A stretch of 64,000 nt of DNA from positions 1 to 64,000 of the forward strand of contig SIAR01000006.1 of assembly GCA_009691705.1 (NCBI GenBank). Reading direction: 5' to 3'. Below, in pieces: positions 9,107-17,944 of the stretch. The stretch's first letter is position 1; each line of letters begins with the position of its first letter. The notes under the pieces are model-generated. The model was not told the origin of the DNA. It did no database searches and was given only the letters and a program-made list of their open reading frames with translations. The DNA is from Phycisphaerales bacterium. GTDB taxonomy: Bacteria; Planctomycetota; Phycisphaerae; Phycisphaerales; SM1A02. A program made the translations under genes and the position numbers.

Positions 9107-9141
9107 CGATGTGGGGCGATGATAGTAACAGGTTCGACGCG

Positions 9142-11253
9142 ATGGGCAAGCGTTCGGTCACTGCCAGCATGTACAACTATCCGATGCACTACGCATCCAT
9201 CGTCGTGGCAACCTTGACCTGCTTGATTTCGACCGCTCATGCTGAGCAACTCTCACTTGCACTGGTCTTCGGCGACCACATGGTCTTGCAGCGTGCGATC
9301 CCACTGCCGGTCTGGGGCAAGGCACCAGCGGGTCAAGCGATTCGCGTCGAGGTGTTCGATGCAGCGGACAAGAGCGTCAGCATGGTTGGGGGACAAGTTG
9401 GTAGCGATGGCAGATGGCGCGTGCAATTGCCACCGCTCCTGGCGAGCGCATCGCCGCTAACACTGCGCGTGACATGCGGCAGCGAATCCATTTCACGCCG
9501 CGATGTTCTTGTCGGTGAAGTCTGGCTCTGCGGCGGGCAATCCAACATGGAATGGCCCATTGGCGCGAGTCATGGTGGGGCGGCATTCGCAGCGTCACTG
9601 CCGGCAACGGTGCGATGCTTCACCGCCCCGCACGACATGGCGGTGGCACCACTCGAAGCGCAACCTGCAGAGTGGTTGGTTGCGACGGCGCAGAACGCGC
9701 AGAACTTCACGGCGGTGGGCAGTTGGTTCGCGGCGAAGATTCAAGAGTCACTCGACGTTCCGGTGGGACTACTTTCCATCAACTGGGGTGGATCACTCGC
9801 CCAATCGTGGACGCCAGCGGACATTGCGATCAAACATCCAGTGTTTTCGAAACGCATCACCGCTGAGCAGGCGCTCGGACGCGCTTACGAGCAGCGATCG
9901 GCAGCGGAGAAACAACTCGACCTAAGCAACGCTTCGGCCGCATATGACGGTGCGATCGCGCAGTATTGGAAGACCTTGCAAGGACAAGAGCCGGGGTTTG
10001 CGCAGCAATGGAAGAGTGCGCGAGTTGATGCGGCGGATGGCTGGTCGACGGGAGAAGTTCCGGGGGAGCACGGATCGACCGTTGGCACCGAGTCGCTCGC
10101 GAAGTTCGACGGCGCAACGTGGTGGCGGCGCACTGTGAGTGTTCCGCAGAGTTGGGTGGGTCGCGACCTTCGGATTGCTCTTGGTCCCATCGATGACAGC
10201 GACATCGCGTGGGTGAACGGAACAGAAGTGGGACGCACCACCGGACTGCACAGCGCATCGCGCAACTACGTGGTGCCTGCTGCGGCGGTGCTATCGAGTG
10301 CGATCGATGTTGCGGTCTTCGTGCTCGACACTGGCGGCGCTGGTGGAATGACAGGGCAAGCGGATCGAATGGTGATTCGTCCAGCCTCGACCGAGGCGCT
10401 TTCAGCCGCCGATGCGAAGCCAGTTTCGCTCGCTGGCGAGTGGCAGTGGAAGCGCGGTCTCGAAGGCGGCGGAAACTTTGCGCCGTCTCCACCGACTGGG
10501 ACGAGCCATCCACTTCTTGCATGGAATGCGTTCGGAGCGATGTGGAACGCGATGATGGCGCCAGTTGCAACATACGGAATTCGCGGGGCAATTTGGTATC
10601 AGGGCGAGTCGAACGCAGACAACGCGCAGGAGTATCGGCAGTTGCTTCCGCTGCTCATTCGCGCCTGGCGCGCATCGTGGCAGCAGGGAGACTTTCCATT
10701 TGGCATCGTGCAACTCGCCGGATTCCAGGCCGCGAGCGAGAATCCAGTCGAGGGAGTCTGGTCAGAATTGCGCGACGCGCAACTGAACACGCTGCGATTC
10801 GTGCCAGCCTGCGGGCTGGCAGTGACGCTCGATGTGGGCGATGCCAACGACATCCATCCGCGCGACAAGAAGTCGGTGGGAAACAGACTTGCCCAATGGG
10901 CACTGGCGCAGGTGTACGGAAAGGGTGGCGAGTCGTCGGGTCCAATTTTTCTAAGCGCGGTAAAGCAGGGGGCAACGATGGTGCTGACATTCGATCACGC
11001 GGCGGGACTGCAATCAGTGGGCGGTGCGCCAGTGGGCGGATTTGCCATTGCTGGCAGCGATGGAAAGTTCGAGTGGGCGAACGCGACAATCGTGGGTTCT
11101 ACGGTGATTGTCTCGCATCCGAAGATCACGGATCCAACTGCAGTTCGATATGCGTGGAGCTGCAATCCTGTGCGCGCAAATCTCATCAACGGCGCAGGAT
11201 TGCCAGCGTCACCCTTCGCGACGGATCGACCAGCAACACTTCCGACTCACTGA
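9142..11253 (+). CDS. Sialate O-acetylesterase-like carbohydrate esterase, secreted
   Basis: This protein has about 703 residues from ATG 9142; ATG 9169 is equally possible. Both give a signal peptide ending at STAHA. It shows the SGNH-type esterase pattern of sialate O-acetylesterases: GGQSNMEWP with Ser134, the block IWYQGESNADN in the middle of the chain, and Asp570/His572 in NDIHP. Between the blocks is an inserted beta-sandwich of the galactose-binding type. The family removes acetyl groups from sialic acids or other acetylated sugars outside the cytoplasm. In planctomycetes related proteins may act on xylan or algal polysaccharides. The 3' end overlaps the convergent tricorn-like gene by 7 nt. 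Confidence 0.88.
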   Translation: MGKRSVTASMYNYPMHYASIVVATLTCLISTAHAEQLSLALVFGDHMVLQRAIPLPVWGKAPAGQAIRVEVFDAADKSVSMVGGQVGSDGRWRVQLPPLLASASPLTLRVTCGSESISRRDVLVGEVWLCGGQSNMEWPIGASHGGAAFAASLPATVRCFTAPHDMAVAPLEAQPAEWLVATAQNAQNFTAVGSWFAAKIQESLDVPVGLLSINWGGSLAQSWTPADIAIKHPVFSKRITAEQALGRAYEQRSAAEKQLDLSNASAAYDGAIAQYWKTLQGQEPGFAQQWKSARVDAADGWSTGEVPGEHGSTVGTESLAKFDGATWWRRTVSVPQSWVGRDLRIALGPIDDSDIAWVNGTEVGRTTGLHSASRNYVVPAAAVLSSAIDVAVFVLDTGGAGGMTGQADRMVIRPASTEALSAADAKPVSLAGEWQWKRGLEGGGNFAPSPPTGTSHPLLAWNAFGAMWNAMMAPVATYGIRGAIWYQGESNADNAQEYRQLLPLLIRAWRASWQQGDFPFGIVQLAGFQAASENPVEGVWSELRDAQLNTLRFVPACGLAVTLDVGDANDIHPRDKKSVGNRLAQWALAQVYGKGGESSGPIFLSAVKQGATMVLTFDHAAGLQSVGGAPVGGFAIAGSDGKFEWANATIVGSTVIVSHPKITDPTAVRYAWSCNPVRANLINGAGLPASPFATDRPATLPTH

Positions 11254-14200
11254 TCTTTGGTTGGCAATCCCATGCCGCGGCGATCTGGATAGGCAGGTGT
11301 TGGCACTTGTTTGAATGGTGCGTCGCGCAAAGCTTTCTCGATCAAGTCGACGGCGACATCGATTTGTGGATCAACCCCGCCGCGCGACGGCCCGCCCTTC
11401 ATGATTGCGGGATCATCAATGACCAACACATCGGGATCGACGCCGTGTCCTTCGACTCCCCACGATCCGTCGTTCTCGTAGAACGCAAACATCGGCACGC
11501 GCACGCTTGCGCCGTCGATGAGGGAAGGATTGCCCGAGATTCCAACGAGTCCGCCCCATGTTCTGGTGCCCACGAGCGGTCCAAGATTGGATTGCCGAAA
11601 GAGCCACGGAAACATGTCGCCGCCCGAACCGGCGAGACCATTGATGAGCATCGCCTTGGGACCGAAGTGTCCATCGGGTGGCCAGACCTGGCTTCGCGTG
11701 CTGCGCCGCGCCCACCAGTTCGTGGCAGGGCGATCGAGCAACTCGATGAAGCGTGTTGGAATCTGGCCGCCGCCATTCCATCGATCGTCGATGATGAGCG
11801 AATCCTTTCCACGCTGTCCAACAAACTGACGCATGAGATCGTTCTGTCCATCGGCGGCGGTGTTCGGAACGTAGACGTATCCGATGCGTCCGCTCGACTG
11901 CGTGTCGATGTAAGCACGGTTCGCTTCGACCCACGAGCGGTAGCGCAAGTCGGCATCGCTCTCGAGTGTCGTCACGATGACTGAGCGGGCAGTGTCATCG
12001 CGGAATGGTTTTGCGCTCACGAGCAGTGTGATCGTCTTGCCACCGAGTCCGACGAATGCAGCCCACGGCGACTTGAGCATGTCGATCGTTGTGCCGTTGA
12101 CGGCAAGAATGAATTCGCCAACTTTGACATCGACGCCAGGACTTCGCAGTGGATTGCGCGCATCGGAGTCCCACGCGGCTCCCTCGAAAATGCGCTTGAT
12201 CTGATAGGCGCTCGCGCTTGATCCATCGGCAGTGGGTGCAGTGCCGACTTCGAAGTCGACGCCGAGCAATCCTGTGTTAGCCGTTGGACCACTCTCGGAT
12301 TCGGTGGCGTTGTAGTAGGCGTGACCGACGTTCAGTTCAGAAATCATCTCCGAAATGATGAACGAAACATCTTCGCGGCTGTTGGCATCGTCGACGAGTT
12401 TGATGTAGCGCGAGCGAACGGCGGTCCAATCGACCTGATGCATGTTGGGGTCGTAGAAGTAATCGCGAAAGATGAGCCAAGCATCACCGACCATTTGCCG
12501 CCACTCAGTGCGCGGATCGACCTCCACCAACATTGGTTTCGTGACGACGGGCTTCGAGGCGCCTCCCGCCGCGGCGTCGACGATTCGCGCGCCGCTGTTG
12601 CGTTCGGCAACGAGAATCTTCTTGCCATCAGGTGTGATCGAAAACCGCGACCCGGTGGTGAGAACCTTCTCGGCTGGTTTTTTCTCGCGGGCATCAATAA
12701 TCTTGATGCCGGTGTTGCTGTCGCTGCGCCGCGCGTAGATCAACAGACCCTTGTCATTGACCGCGGTGTTGGCGAATGCGCCCCGCTCGACCCCTGGAAT
12801 GCGAACCGCGCGCGACTCAATGTTGTCGAATTCAATCACAAACCCCTTGCGCTTTGGTGTTTCTGGCGTTGTCGGCGCAGCAGTGGGGGTGACGTCGACA
12901 GGCTTGTCATCGGCTGATTTCACATCAGTTGGCGCCGCATCCGCAGGCTTCTCGTCCGCAGGTTTCTCGTCCGCAGGTTTCTCGTCCGCAGGCTTCTCGT
13001 CCGCGGGCTTCTCGTCCGCAGGCTTCTCGTCCGCGGGTTTTGCGTCGGGTGGTTTTGAGTCTGCTGGCTTTGAGTCTGCTGGCTTTGAGTCTGCTGGCTT
13101 TGAGTCCTTGGCTGGCTCGACCTTCTTCGGCGGCGCTGGAACCTCTTCGTCACTCTCAAGAGTCTGCCACGCTGCCTTCACGCTCTTGCGCAGTGGAAGC
13201 GCAAGCAGCACTTCAGAATTGTCGTAGATCCACGTTGTGTCCATCGATCCATACTTGGGAGTGAACTCCTGATCGCTCGCGTAGTAAAGCCATTCGCCGG
13301 CCCGATCGAATGTTGGACTCCCACTCGCAAATGCGGGCGATGTCACCGCCTGCTTCTCGCCACTCAAAACGTCGTACACAATGACCTGCGCAGAACGACC
13401 CGTCGCGTCACTCTTGCGGTAGGTGATCCACGAAGAATCATGGCTCCAACTCGGGCTTGGAGGAGAGTTCTCCCACTCTTCTTGATCGATCACCTTCTCG
13501 ACGCCAGTGGCGACATCGACGAGAAAGAGAAAGTTTGTTTTGCCGCCATAGGTGATAAGTTTCGAGTCAGGACTCCAATTCACATTGGTCTTGAACGCCC
13601 CATCACTCTTGGTGAGTTGTCGCTTCTCGCCGCTGCCATCCGCGTTCATCACAAATAGTTCATAGCCCTGTTCAAGCGAGTCTTCAAACCAGGCGATCGA
13701 CTTTCCATCTGGACTCCACGCGGGAGAACGTTCTGCAATCCCACTCGAGTGGGTGAGATTGCGCGAGATGCCGTTCTCGGCTGGCAGCGTCCAAATGTCG
13801 CCTCGCGCCTCGACGATCGCGCGCTTGCCCGAGGGAGAAATATCCCATGAGTCGATGAAAGCACTCGCATCAATCGATTGCGGTCGCAATCGCGCTCGCG
13901 CACCGGGCATTAGCACTTCGACTGCGTGCGCCTCGCGCGTGGCGAGGTTGAGCACCATCAAGTTCGAGCCATACTGAAAGACAATCTCTCCAGCCGATCC
14001 ATCATCAGGACCAATCGACGGCCACTTGATGTCAAAGTCAGCAAACTGGGTGACTTGTCGGCGATTGGCACCCCTTGGATCGCACGACCAAATGTTGAGA
14101 CGATGCTCTGGTCCAGCGTCGCACAGGTAATAGAGCGTCTTGCCGTGCCACATTGGAATCGTGTCGGTTCCTTCCCACTGCGTCACGCGCAGAGCGGTGT

Positions 14201-14786
14201 TGTTGGCGAGGTCGTAGACCCAAATGTCTGTCGCCATTCCACCGCGATAACGCTTCCATGTGCGCTGGTCAGTCGAGTGCGGCGTGTATGCGAGAAATGT
14301 GCCGTCACTCGTCACAGTTGGATTCGCCCCATAAGGCGTTGGAAACTCACTCGGCAATCCACCGCTGGCGGCGACCGAAAAAATCTGCGGTGCGCGTGGA
14401 TAGGTGCCCATACCTTGCGCGCTGAAGAGCAGTCGTCCATCGTTCAACCAGTCGGCGGGAACTTCAGTCGCTGGGTTGTAGGTCACACGAGTTGGAATGC
14501 CGCCGTCCACAGGCGTGACATAGATATCTCTATTGCCCTCGTAGTTTCCGAGAAATGCGATCGACTTTCCGTCCGATGAGAATCGTGCAAACGACTCGGT
14601 TCCTGGTGGATCTGCCACGGGCTGGGCGATGCCGCCGTTCTTGTCGACGGTCCACAATCCGTTGGCGTATGTGAACACTATTTTCTCTTGACTGATATCG
14701 GGATAGCGCAACATCGACGCATGGGGAGGAGCGTCCTGATGGGCGGTGACGAGTGCGAGCCCGAGTGATGAGAGCGTGAAGAGCAT
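11247..14786 (-). CDS. Tricorn-like S41 protease with PDZ domain and EKPAD repeat insert
   Basis: This is a 1179-residue protein from ATG 14786, preferred over ATG 14840 because AAGGA lies 8 nt upstream and it begins a signal peptide (MLFTLSSLGLALVTAHQ). Two beta-propellers made of WD40/TolB-like blades (motifs such as FSSDGKSIAFLG and WSPDGKSIAWFE) fill the N-terminal 700 residues. A PDZ domain (GVDFEVG to GEFILAVNG) and the S41/tricorn catalytic domain follow, with LAGSGGDMFPW holding the serine. Between the propeller part and the catalytic half is a low-complexity insert of about 70 residues built of KPAD units. The protein probably degrades peptides in the periplasm. Archaeal tricorn is cytosolic and lacks such a signal peptide. 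Confidence 0.9.
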   Translation of the reverse strand: MLFTLSSLGLALVTAHQDAPPHASMLRYPDISQEKIVFTYANGLWTVDKNGGIAQPVADPPGTESFARFSSDGKSIAFLGNYEGNRDIYVTPVDGGIPTRVTYNPATEVPADWLNDGRLLFSAQGMGTYPRAPQIFSVAASGGLPSEFPTPYGANPTVTSDGTFLAYTPHSTDQRTWKRYRGGMATDIWVYDLANNTALRVTQWEGTDTIPMWHGKTLYYLCDAGPEHRLNIWSCDPRGANRRQVTQFADFDIKWPSIGPDDGSAGEIVFQYGSNLMVLNLATREAHAVEVLMPGARARLRPQSIDASAFIDSWDISPSGKRAIVEARGDIWTLPAENGISRNLTHSSGIAERSPAWSPDGKSIAWFEDSLEQGYELFVMNADGSGEKRQLTKSDGAFKTNVNWSPDSKLITYGGKTNFLFLVDVATGVEKVIDQEEWENSPPSPSWSHDSSWITYRKSDATGRSAQVIVYDVLSGEKQAVTSPAFASGSPTFDRAGEWLYYASDQEFTPKYGSMDTTWIYDNSEVLLALPLRKSVKAAWQTLESDEEVPAPPKKVEPAKDSKPADSKPADSKPADSKPPDAKPADEKPADEKPADEKPADEKPADEKPADEKPADAAPTDVKSADDKPVDVTPTAAPTTPETPKRKGFVIEFDNIESRAVRIPGVERGAFANTAVNDKGLLIYARRSDSNTGIKIIDAREKKPAEKVLTTGSRFSITPDGKKILVAERNSGARIVDAAAGGASKPVVTKPMLVEVDPRTEWRQMVGDAWLIFRDYFYDPNMHQVDWTAVRSRYIKLVDDANSREDVSFIISEMISELNVGHAYYNATESESGPTANTGLLGVDFEVGTAPTADGSSASAYQIKRIFEGAAWDSDARNPLRSPGVDVKVGEFILAVNGTTIDMLKSPWAAFVGLGGKTITLLVSAKPFRDDTARSVIVTTLESDADLRYRSWVEANRAYIDTQSSGRIGYVYVPNTAADGQNDLMRQFVGQRGKDSLIIDDRWNGGGQIPTRFIELLDRPATNWWARRSTRSQVWPPDGHFGPKAMLINGLAGSGGDMFPWLFRQSNLGPLVGTRTWGGLVGISGNPSLIDGASVRVPMFAFYENDGSWGVEGHGVDPDVLVIDDPAIMKGGPSRGGVDPQIDVAVDLIEKALRDAPFKQVPTPAYPDRRGMGLPTKDQ
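12946..13110 (-). repeat. Tandem 15-bp repeat inside the tricorn-like gene (about 11 copies)
   Basis: Eleven consecutive 15-bp units encode E/D-KPAD or SKPAD pentapeptides on the minus strand. The left six copies are nearly identical (GGCTTCTCGTCCGCA, with C/T or A/G changes) and the right ones diverge to GGCTTTGAGTCTGCT. The frame is kept throughout. The array is a likely site of copy-number change by slippage and encodes a flexible charged linker. Confidence 0.9.
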
Positions 14787-14851
14787 GATGAGGATCCTTG
14801 GAGTGCGCGCGCGAGGAAAGATCCCTGACGGGGATCCCATCTAGAAAAAAA

Positions 14852-14939
14852 CGGTGGGGGTGAGATTCGAACTCACGATGCCCAGAAAGGACATACCAGA
14901 TTTCAAGTCTGGCGCGTTCAACCGCTCTGCCACCCCACC
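14852..14939 (-). tRNA. tRNA-Ser (anticodon TGA)
   Basis: The minus strand folds as an 88-nt class II tRNA. The acceptor is GGTGGGG/CCCCACC, the anticodon stem is CCAGA/TCTGG with loop CTTGAAA (TGA), there is a long variable arm, and the T arm contains GTTCGAATC. The discriminator is G, as expected for serine. CCA is not encoded, and a run of seven T follows the 3' end. It lies 23 nt after the histidine kinase gene on the same strand. Confidence 0.96.
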
Positions 14940-14962
14940 AAGGGAGTGGGATCGTAGCGAGA

Positions 14963-17944
14963 TCAGCCCGCGGCGATCGGCGGCGTCGCGCAGAGCGCAA
15001 GAAGTTTGTTGCGCGCAATCGGCTTGACCGCGTGGTCGTCGCAACCCGCCGCCAGGCAACGGTCGCGATCATGCTCGGTGGCATTTCCCGTGAGCGCAAC
15101 AATTCGACCCCGGTATCCACGCGAATGCAACTCGCGGGCGGTCGCGTAGCCGTCGAGATCGGGCATCTGCATGTCGAGCAGGATGACATCAAACTCTCGC
15201 GCGCTGCCGGCAAGCGCAATGGCGTCGAGCGCAGCCCGTCCGCTGTCGACAACTTCGACGCTTGCTCCAGCCCGCCTTAGGATTGTCGCCACGAGCCGTT
15301 GAGAGTCGATACTGTCGTCCACCACAAGAATGTGGCGGTCGTCGAGTCGAGTGATCGTCGTCGGTGCCGCTGCAGACTGTGTGTCGACGCTAGTAGTTGC
15401 GATCGGCGCAGTGAGGCGCAGGATGAACGTGCTGCCTTCGCCGGGGGTAGATCTCACGTCAATGCTGCCATCGAGCAACTTGGCGAGTCGTTGTGAGATC
15501 GCAAGTCCGAGACCGGTGCCGCCAAATCGGCGGGCCGTGCTCGATTCGGCTTGCCCGTAGTTTCGAAAGAGCATACGAATCTGCTCTTGCGTCATGCCAA
15601 TTCCGGTGTCGCGCACTTCGATCTCGGCAGACAAGTTGCTTCCCTGGGCGTGCGCGCGCAAAACCACCGTTACGGTGCCGCGTTCAGTGAACTTCACTGC
15701 GTTACTAATGAGGTTGACGAGAATCTGACGAATGCGCAGCGGATCGGTTCGTACCAGCATGTCGGGCGCACTTCCCTCGCGAATGACCGAGAGCGCAGTC
15801 GATCGCTCGCGCGCGCGCACTCGCATCAATTGCACCACTTCATCGAGAATCTCGGTGAGGCGCACTTCGAGCATTTCGATGTGCAGTTGTCCCGCTTCGA
15901 TCTTTGAAATGTCGAGAATGTCGTTGAGAACCGCGAGCAAGTGGTCGCCGTTGCGACGAATCGTGGTCGCAAACTCCCGACGCTCATCTTCGGTTGTCTG
16001 AGCATCCAGTATGAGATCGGCCGATCCCAGGATGGCAGTCATCGGCGAACGAATCTCATGACTCACATTCGCAAGAAACGAACTCTTCATGTCGTTGGCG
16101 CGATCGGCCGAGCGCCGCGCGTTGTCGAGGGCGTGCATGGCTGCTTCTCGTTCAGTGACATCGACTGCGATGAACAGATATCCCACGAGAGAACCATCTT
16201 CGGTGCGCCAAGGATTTGCAGCAAGGTTGATGCGGCGCTTGCCGCCGTCAGGGCGCAACCAGGTCCAATCGCGTTCGTGGGCGCGCTGATCATCGGCGAG
16301 GGTTGCCAGCGCCGCAAATCCGCCGGGGTGTGCGGCAGAGGGGGAGACCTCAGCGAGTTCAGCTGGATCGAAGAGGCAACTGGCATCTCGCACGCGCACG
16401 ATGGATGCGGCAGTCCATCCTGTGAGTCGCTCGGCGCCATGATTGAAGATCGTCACGACTCCTGAGCAATCTGTGGCAACCACGGCGACCTGTCGTGCCC
16501 CGTTGATGAGTTGCTCGAGTTGACTTCGCGCGCGTGCCGAGAGATTGGCGCGGTGAGCTGAGGTCTGTGCGAAGAGTATGGTTGAACCCAACAGCGTTGA
16601 CGCAACGACGAGCGATCCCAAAAGCAACTCGGGTAGCCGAGTCTGCGACTGTGTACGCAGGTTGGCATTGGGCTCGAGTTTGATAGTGAGCAGATCGGTG
16701 CCGGTGGCGCTGCCGATTCCGCTGCCCGCCGCACCGATGGGAACCGATGTGCCCGCGCTCCGGCTCGACGCGCCGGGCACATTGTCGCTCTCGTAGAGGA
16801 GGTCATACTTGTAGCTGACCTCGATATCGAAGTGCGCCCGGAATCCCTGCTCGACCGCAGTCACAGCGCGCTCAATACTTATCAGCGCGAGAAAGCATCC
16901 ATTGCCATCTGGTGGGACCGCTGCAACCAATGTCGACGGCTTCCCATCGAAGGTGACGGGACCGCCAATGGTGGCCTTGCCCGATTTTATAGCGCGCGCA
17001 ATCACATCTTGACGCGTTTCAGGCGTTATCAACTGCGATGGATCCAGAGTGACGACTCCATGGGCAGTGTTGATCCACGATGGCGTTCCACTTTCGTCCA
17101 CCCACTCGACCGCGAGCAGTGTTGGAAAATCCTGCAGGAACTCAGTCGCGCGTCCGGTGAGCACGCTGCGGGGAGTTTCGGCGGGACCACCCGACAATTG
17201 ATCGAACTCGGTGAAACCTCCGAGCAATTGCGTGAAACTCGCTTGCAAATGCCCCGCGATTGCTTGCTCGACCAGTTCTGTGTGCAGTCCAAGTGCCTGC
17301 CTCTCGGTGGTGCGCAGTTTCTGCCAAGCACTAAGGGAGAGTGAGAGCGCGAGCACCGTGAGCACCAAGCCAGACCACCGAGGCATGCCGAGACTTTGCT
17401 CTGGTGAATCCGCCCACGCGCGTGCGAGCAGAGCGAGCCCCGCAATCCCCAATGCGATGGCGATCAAGAGTGGGATCGCAGCGAGTTGTTCGGTGGGGAG
17501 CAGTTGAGTGGCCGTCGTGGTATGGCTAGCAATTGCGACGTACGGCGTGAGACCAACAAGTGCACACGCCGAGAGCGCGGCGGGCCACCGTCCGCGGGTG
17601 GCGCGCAGGGTGGCGCTGAGTCCAGCCACCGCGATCAATGCGATCGCCGCCATCATTCCTGTGGTGGTCAACGTATTGGGCACGATTAATCCCGCGATCG
17701 CGGCGCCGAGCAGCAGCGCGAGCAAAATCTGGGCGGTCAATGTCCACCAGCGCCAGCGCGGAAGTAGTGGCACAAGTCCTGCCATCACCAGCAATGTCGC
17801 CAGAAGAGTCAGCGTGAGCTCGGACTCGATCTCGGGTTCGCGCTGCTGAACCCCAGGAAAGATCACGGATGAAAGTCCTGCTAGGCCAGCGACAACCGCT
17901 GCCACTGCACAGAGCGACGAGATGATTCGCAGCGGGCGGGTCAT
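14963..17944 (-). CDS. Hybrid sensor histidine kinase with C-terminal receiver
   Basis: This 993-residue protein starts at ATG 17944, which overlaps the stop of the GH63-like gene by 4 nt (ATGA). About seven membrane helices occupy residues 4-207, as in MASE-type sensors. A roughly 230-residue probably extracytoplasmic CHASE-like domain follows, then another helix at about 440-460. The cytoplasmic part has a PAS domain (about 475-600), a dimerisation domain with His629 in NVSHEIRSP, an ATPase domain (NLISNAVKF, DTGIGM, GGTGLGLAI), and a receiver with Asp924 in LLDMQMPDLDG. The signal is unknown. Translational coupling to two glycoside hydrolases suggests a link to carbohydrate storage or sensing. 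tRNA-Ser follows 23 nt downstream. Confidence 0.9.
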   Translation of the reverse strand: MTRPLRIISSLCAVAAVVAGLAGLSSVIFPGVQQREPEIESELTLTLLATLLVMAGLVPLLPRWRWWTLTAQILLALLLGAAIAGLIVPNTLTTTGMMAAIALIAVAGLSATLRATRGRWPAALSACALVGLTPYVAIASHTTTATQLLPTEQLAAIPLLIAIALGIAGLALLARAWADSPEQSLGMPRWSGLVLTVLALSLSLSAWQKLRTTERQALGLHTELVEQAIAGHLQASFTQLLGGFTEFDQLSGGPAETPRSVLTGRATEFLQDFPTLLAVEWVDESGTPSWINTAHGVVTLDPSQLITPETRQDVIARAIKSGKATIGGPVTFDGKPSTLVAAVPPDGNGCFLALISIERAVTAVEQGFRAHFDIEVSYKYDLLYESDNVPGASSRSAGTSVPIGAAGSGIGSATGTDLLTIKLEPNANLRTQSQTRLPELLLGSLVVASTLLGSTILFAQTSAHRANLSARARSQLEQLINGARQVAVVATDCSGVVTIFNHGAERLTGWTAASIVRVRDASCLFDPAELAEVSPSAAHPGGFAALATLADDQRAHERDWTWLRPDGGKRRINLAANPWRTEDGSLVGYLFIAVDVTEREAAMHALDNARRSADRANDMKSSFLANVSHEIRSPMTAILGSADLILDAQTTEDERREFATTIRRNGDHLLAVLNDILDISKIEAGQLHIEMLEVRLTEILDEVVQLMRVRARERSTALSVIREGSAPDMLVRTDPLRIRQILVNLISNAVKFTERGTVTVVLRAHAQGSNLSAEIEVRDTGIGMTQEQIRMLFRNYGQAESSTARRFGGTGLGLAISQRLAKLLDGSIDVRSTPGEGSTFILRLTAPIATTSVDTQSAAAPTTITRLDDRHILVVDDSIDSQRLVATILRRAGASVEVVDSGRAALDAIALAGSAREFDVILLDMQMPDLDGYATARELHSRGYRGRIVALTGNATEHDRDRCLAAGCDDHAVKPIARNKLLALCATPPIAAG

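Noticed and set aside
10209-11984. Long plus-strand frame of 591 codons
   Set aside because: It runs across the sialate esterase in another frame and then antisense to the tricorn-like gene. It has Arg/Ser-rich composition and no domain motif, which is typical of a shadow frame in GC-rich DNA.
12946-13110. Tandem repeat as a possible CRISPR or satellite
   Set aside because: The units are 15 bp, directly adjacent with no spacers, and keep the reading frame of the tricorn-like protease.
14820-14851. GATCCC/GGGATC palindrome after tRNA-Ser as a terminator
   Set aside because: The T-run lies between the tRNA and the palindrome, so the order is wrong for an intrinsic terminator of the tRNA. It may be chance.
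14530-15252. Minus-strand frame of 240 codons crossing tRNA-Ser
   Set aside because: It passes through a clear tRNA gene and overlaps both the kinase and protease genes in another frame.
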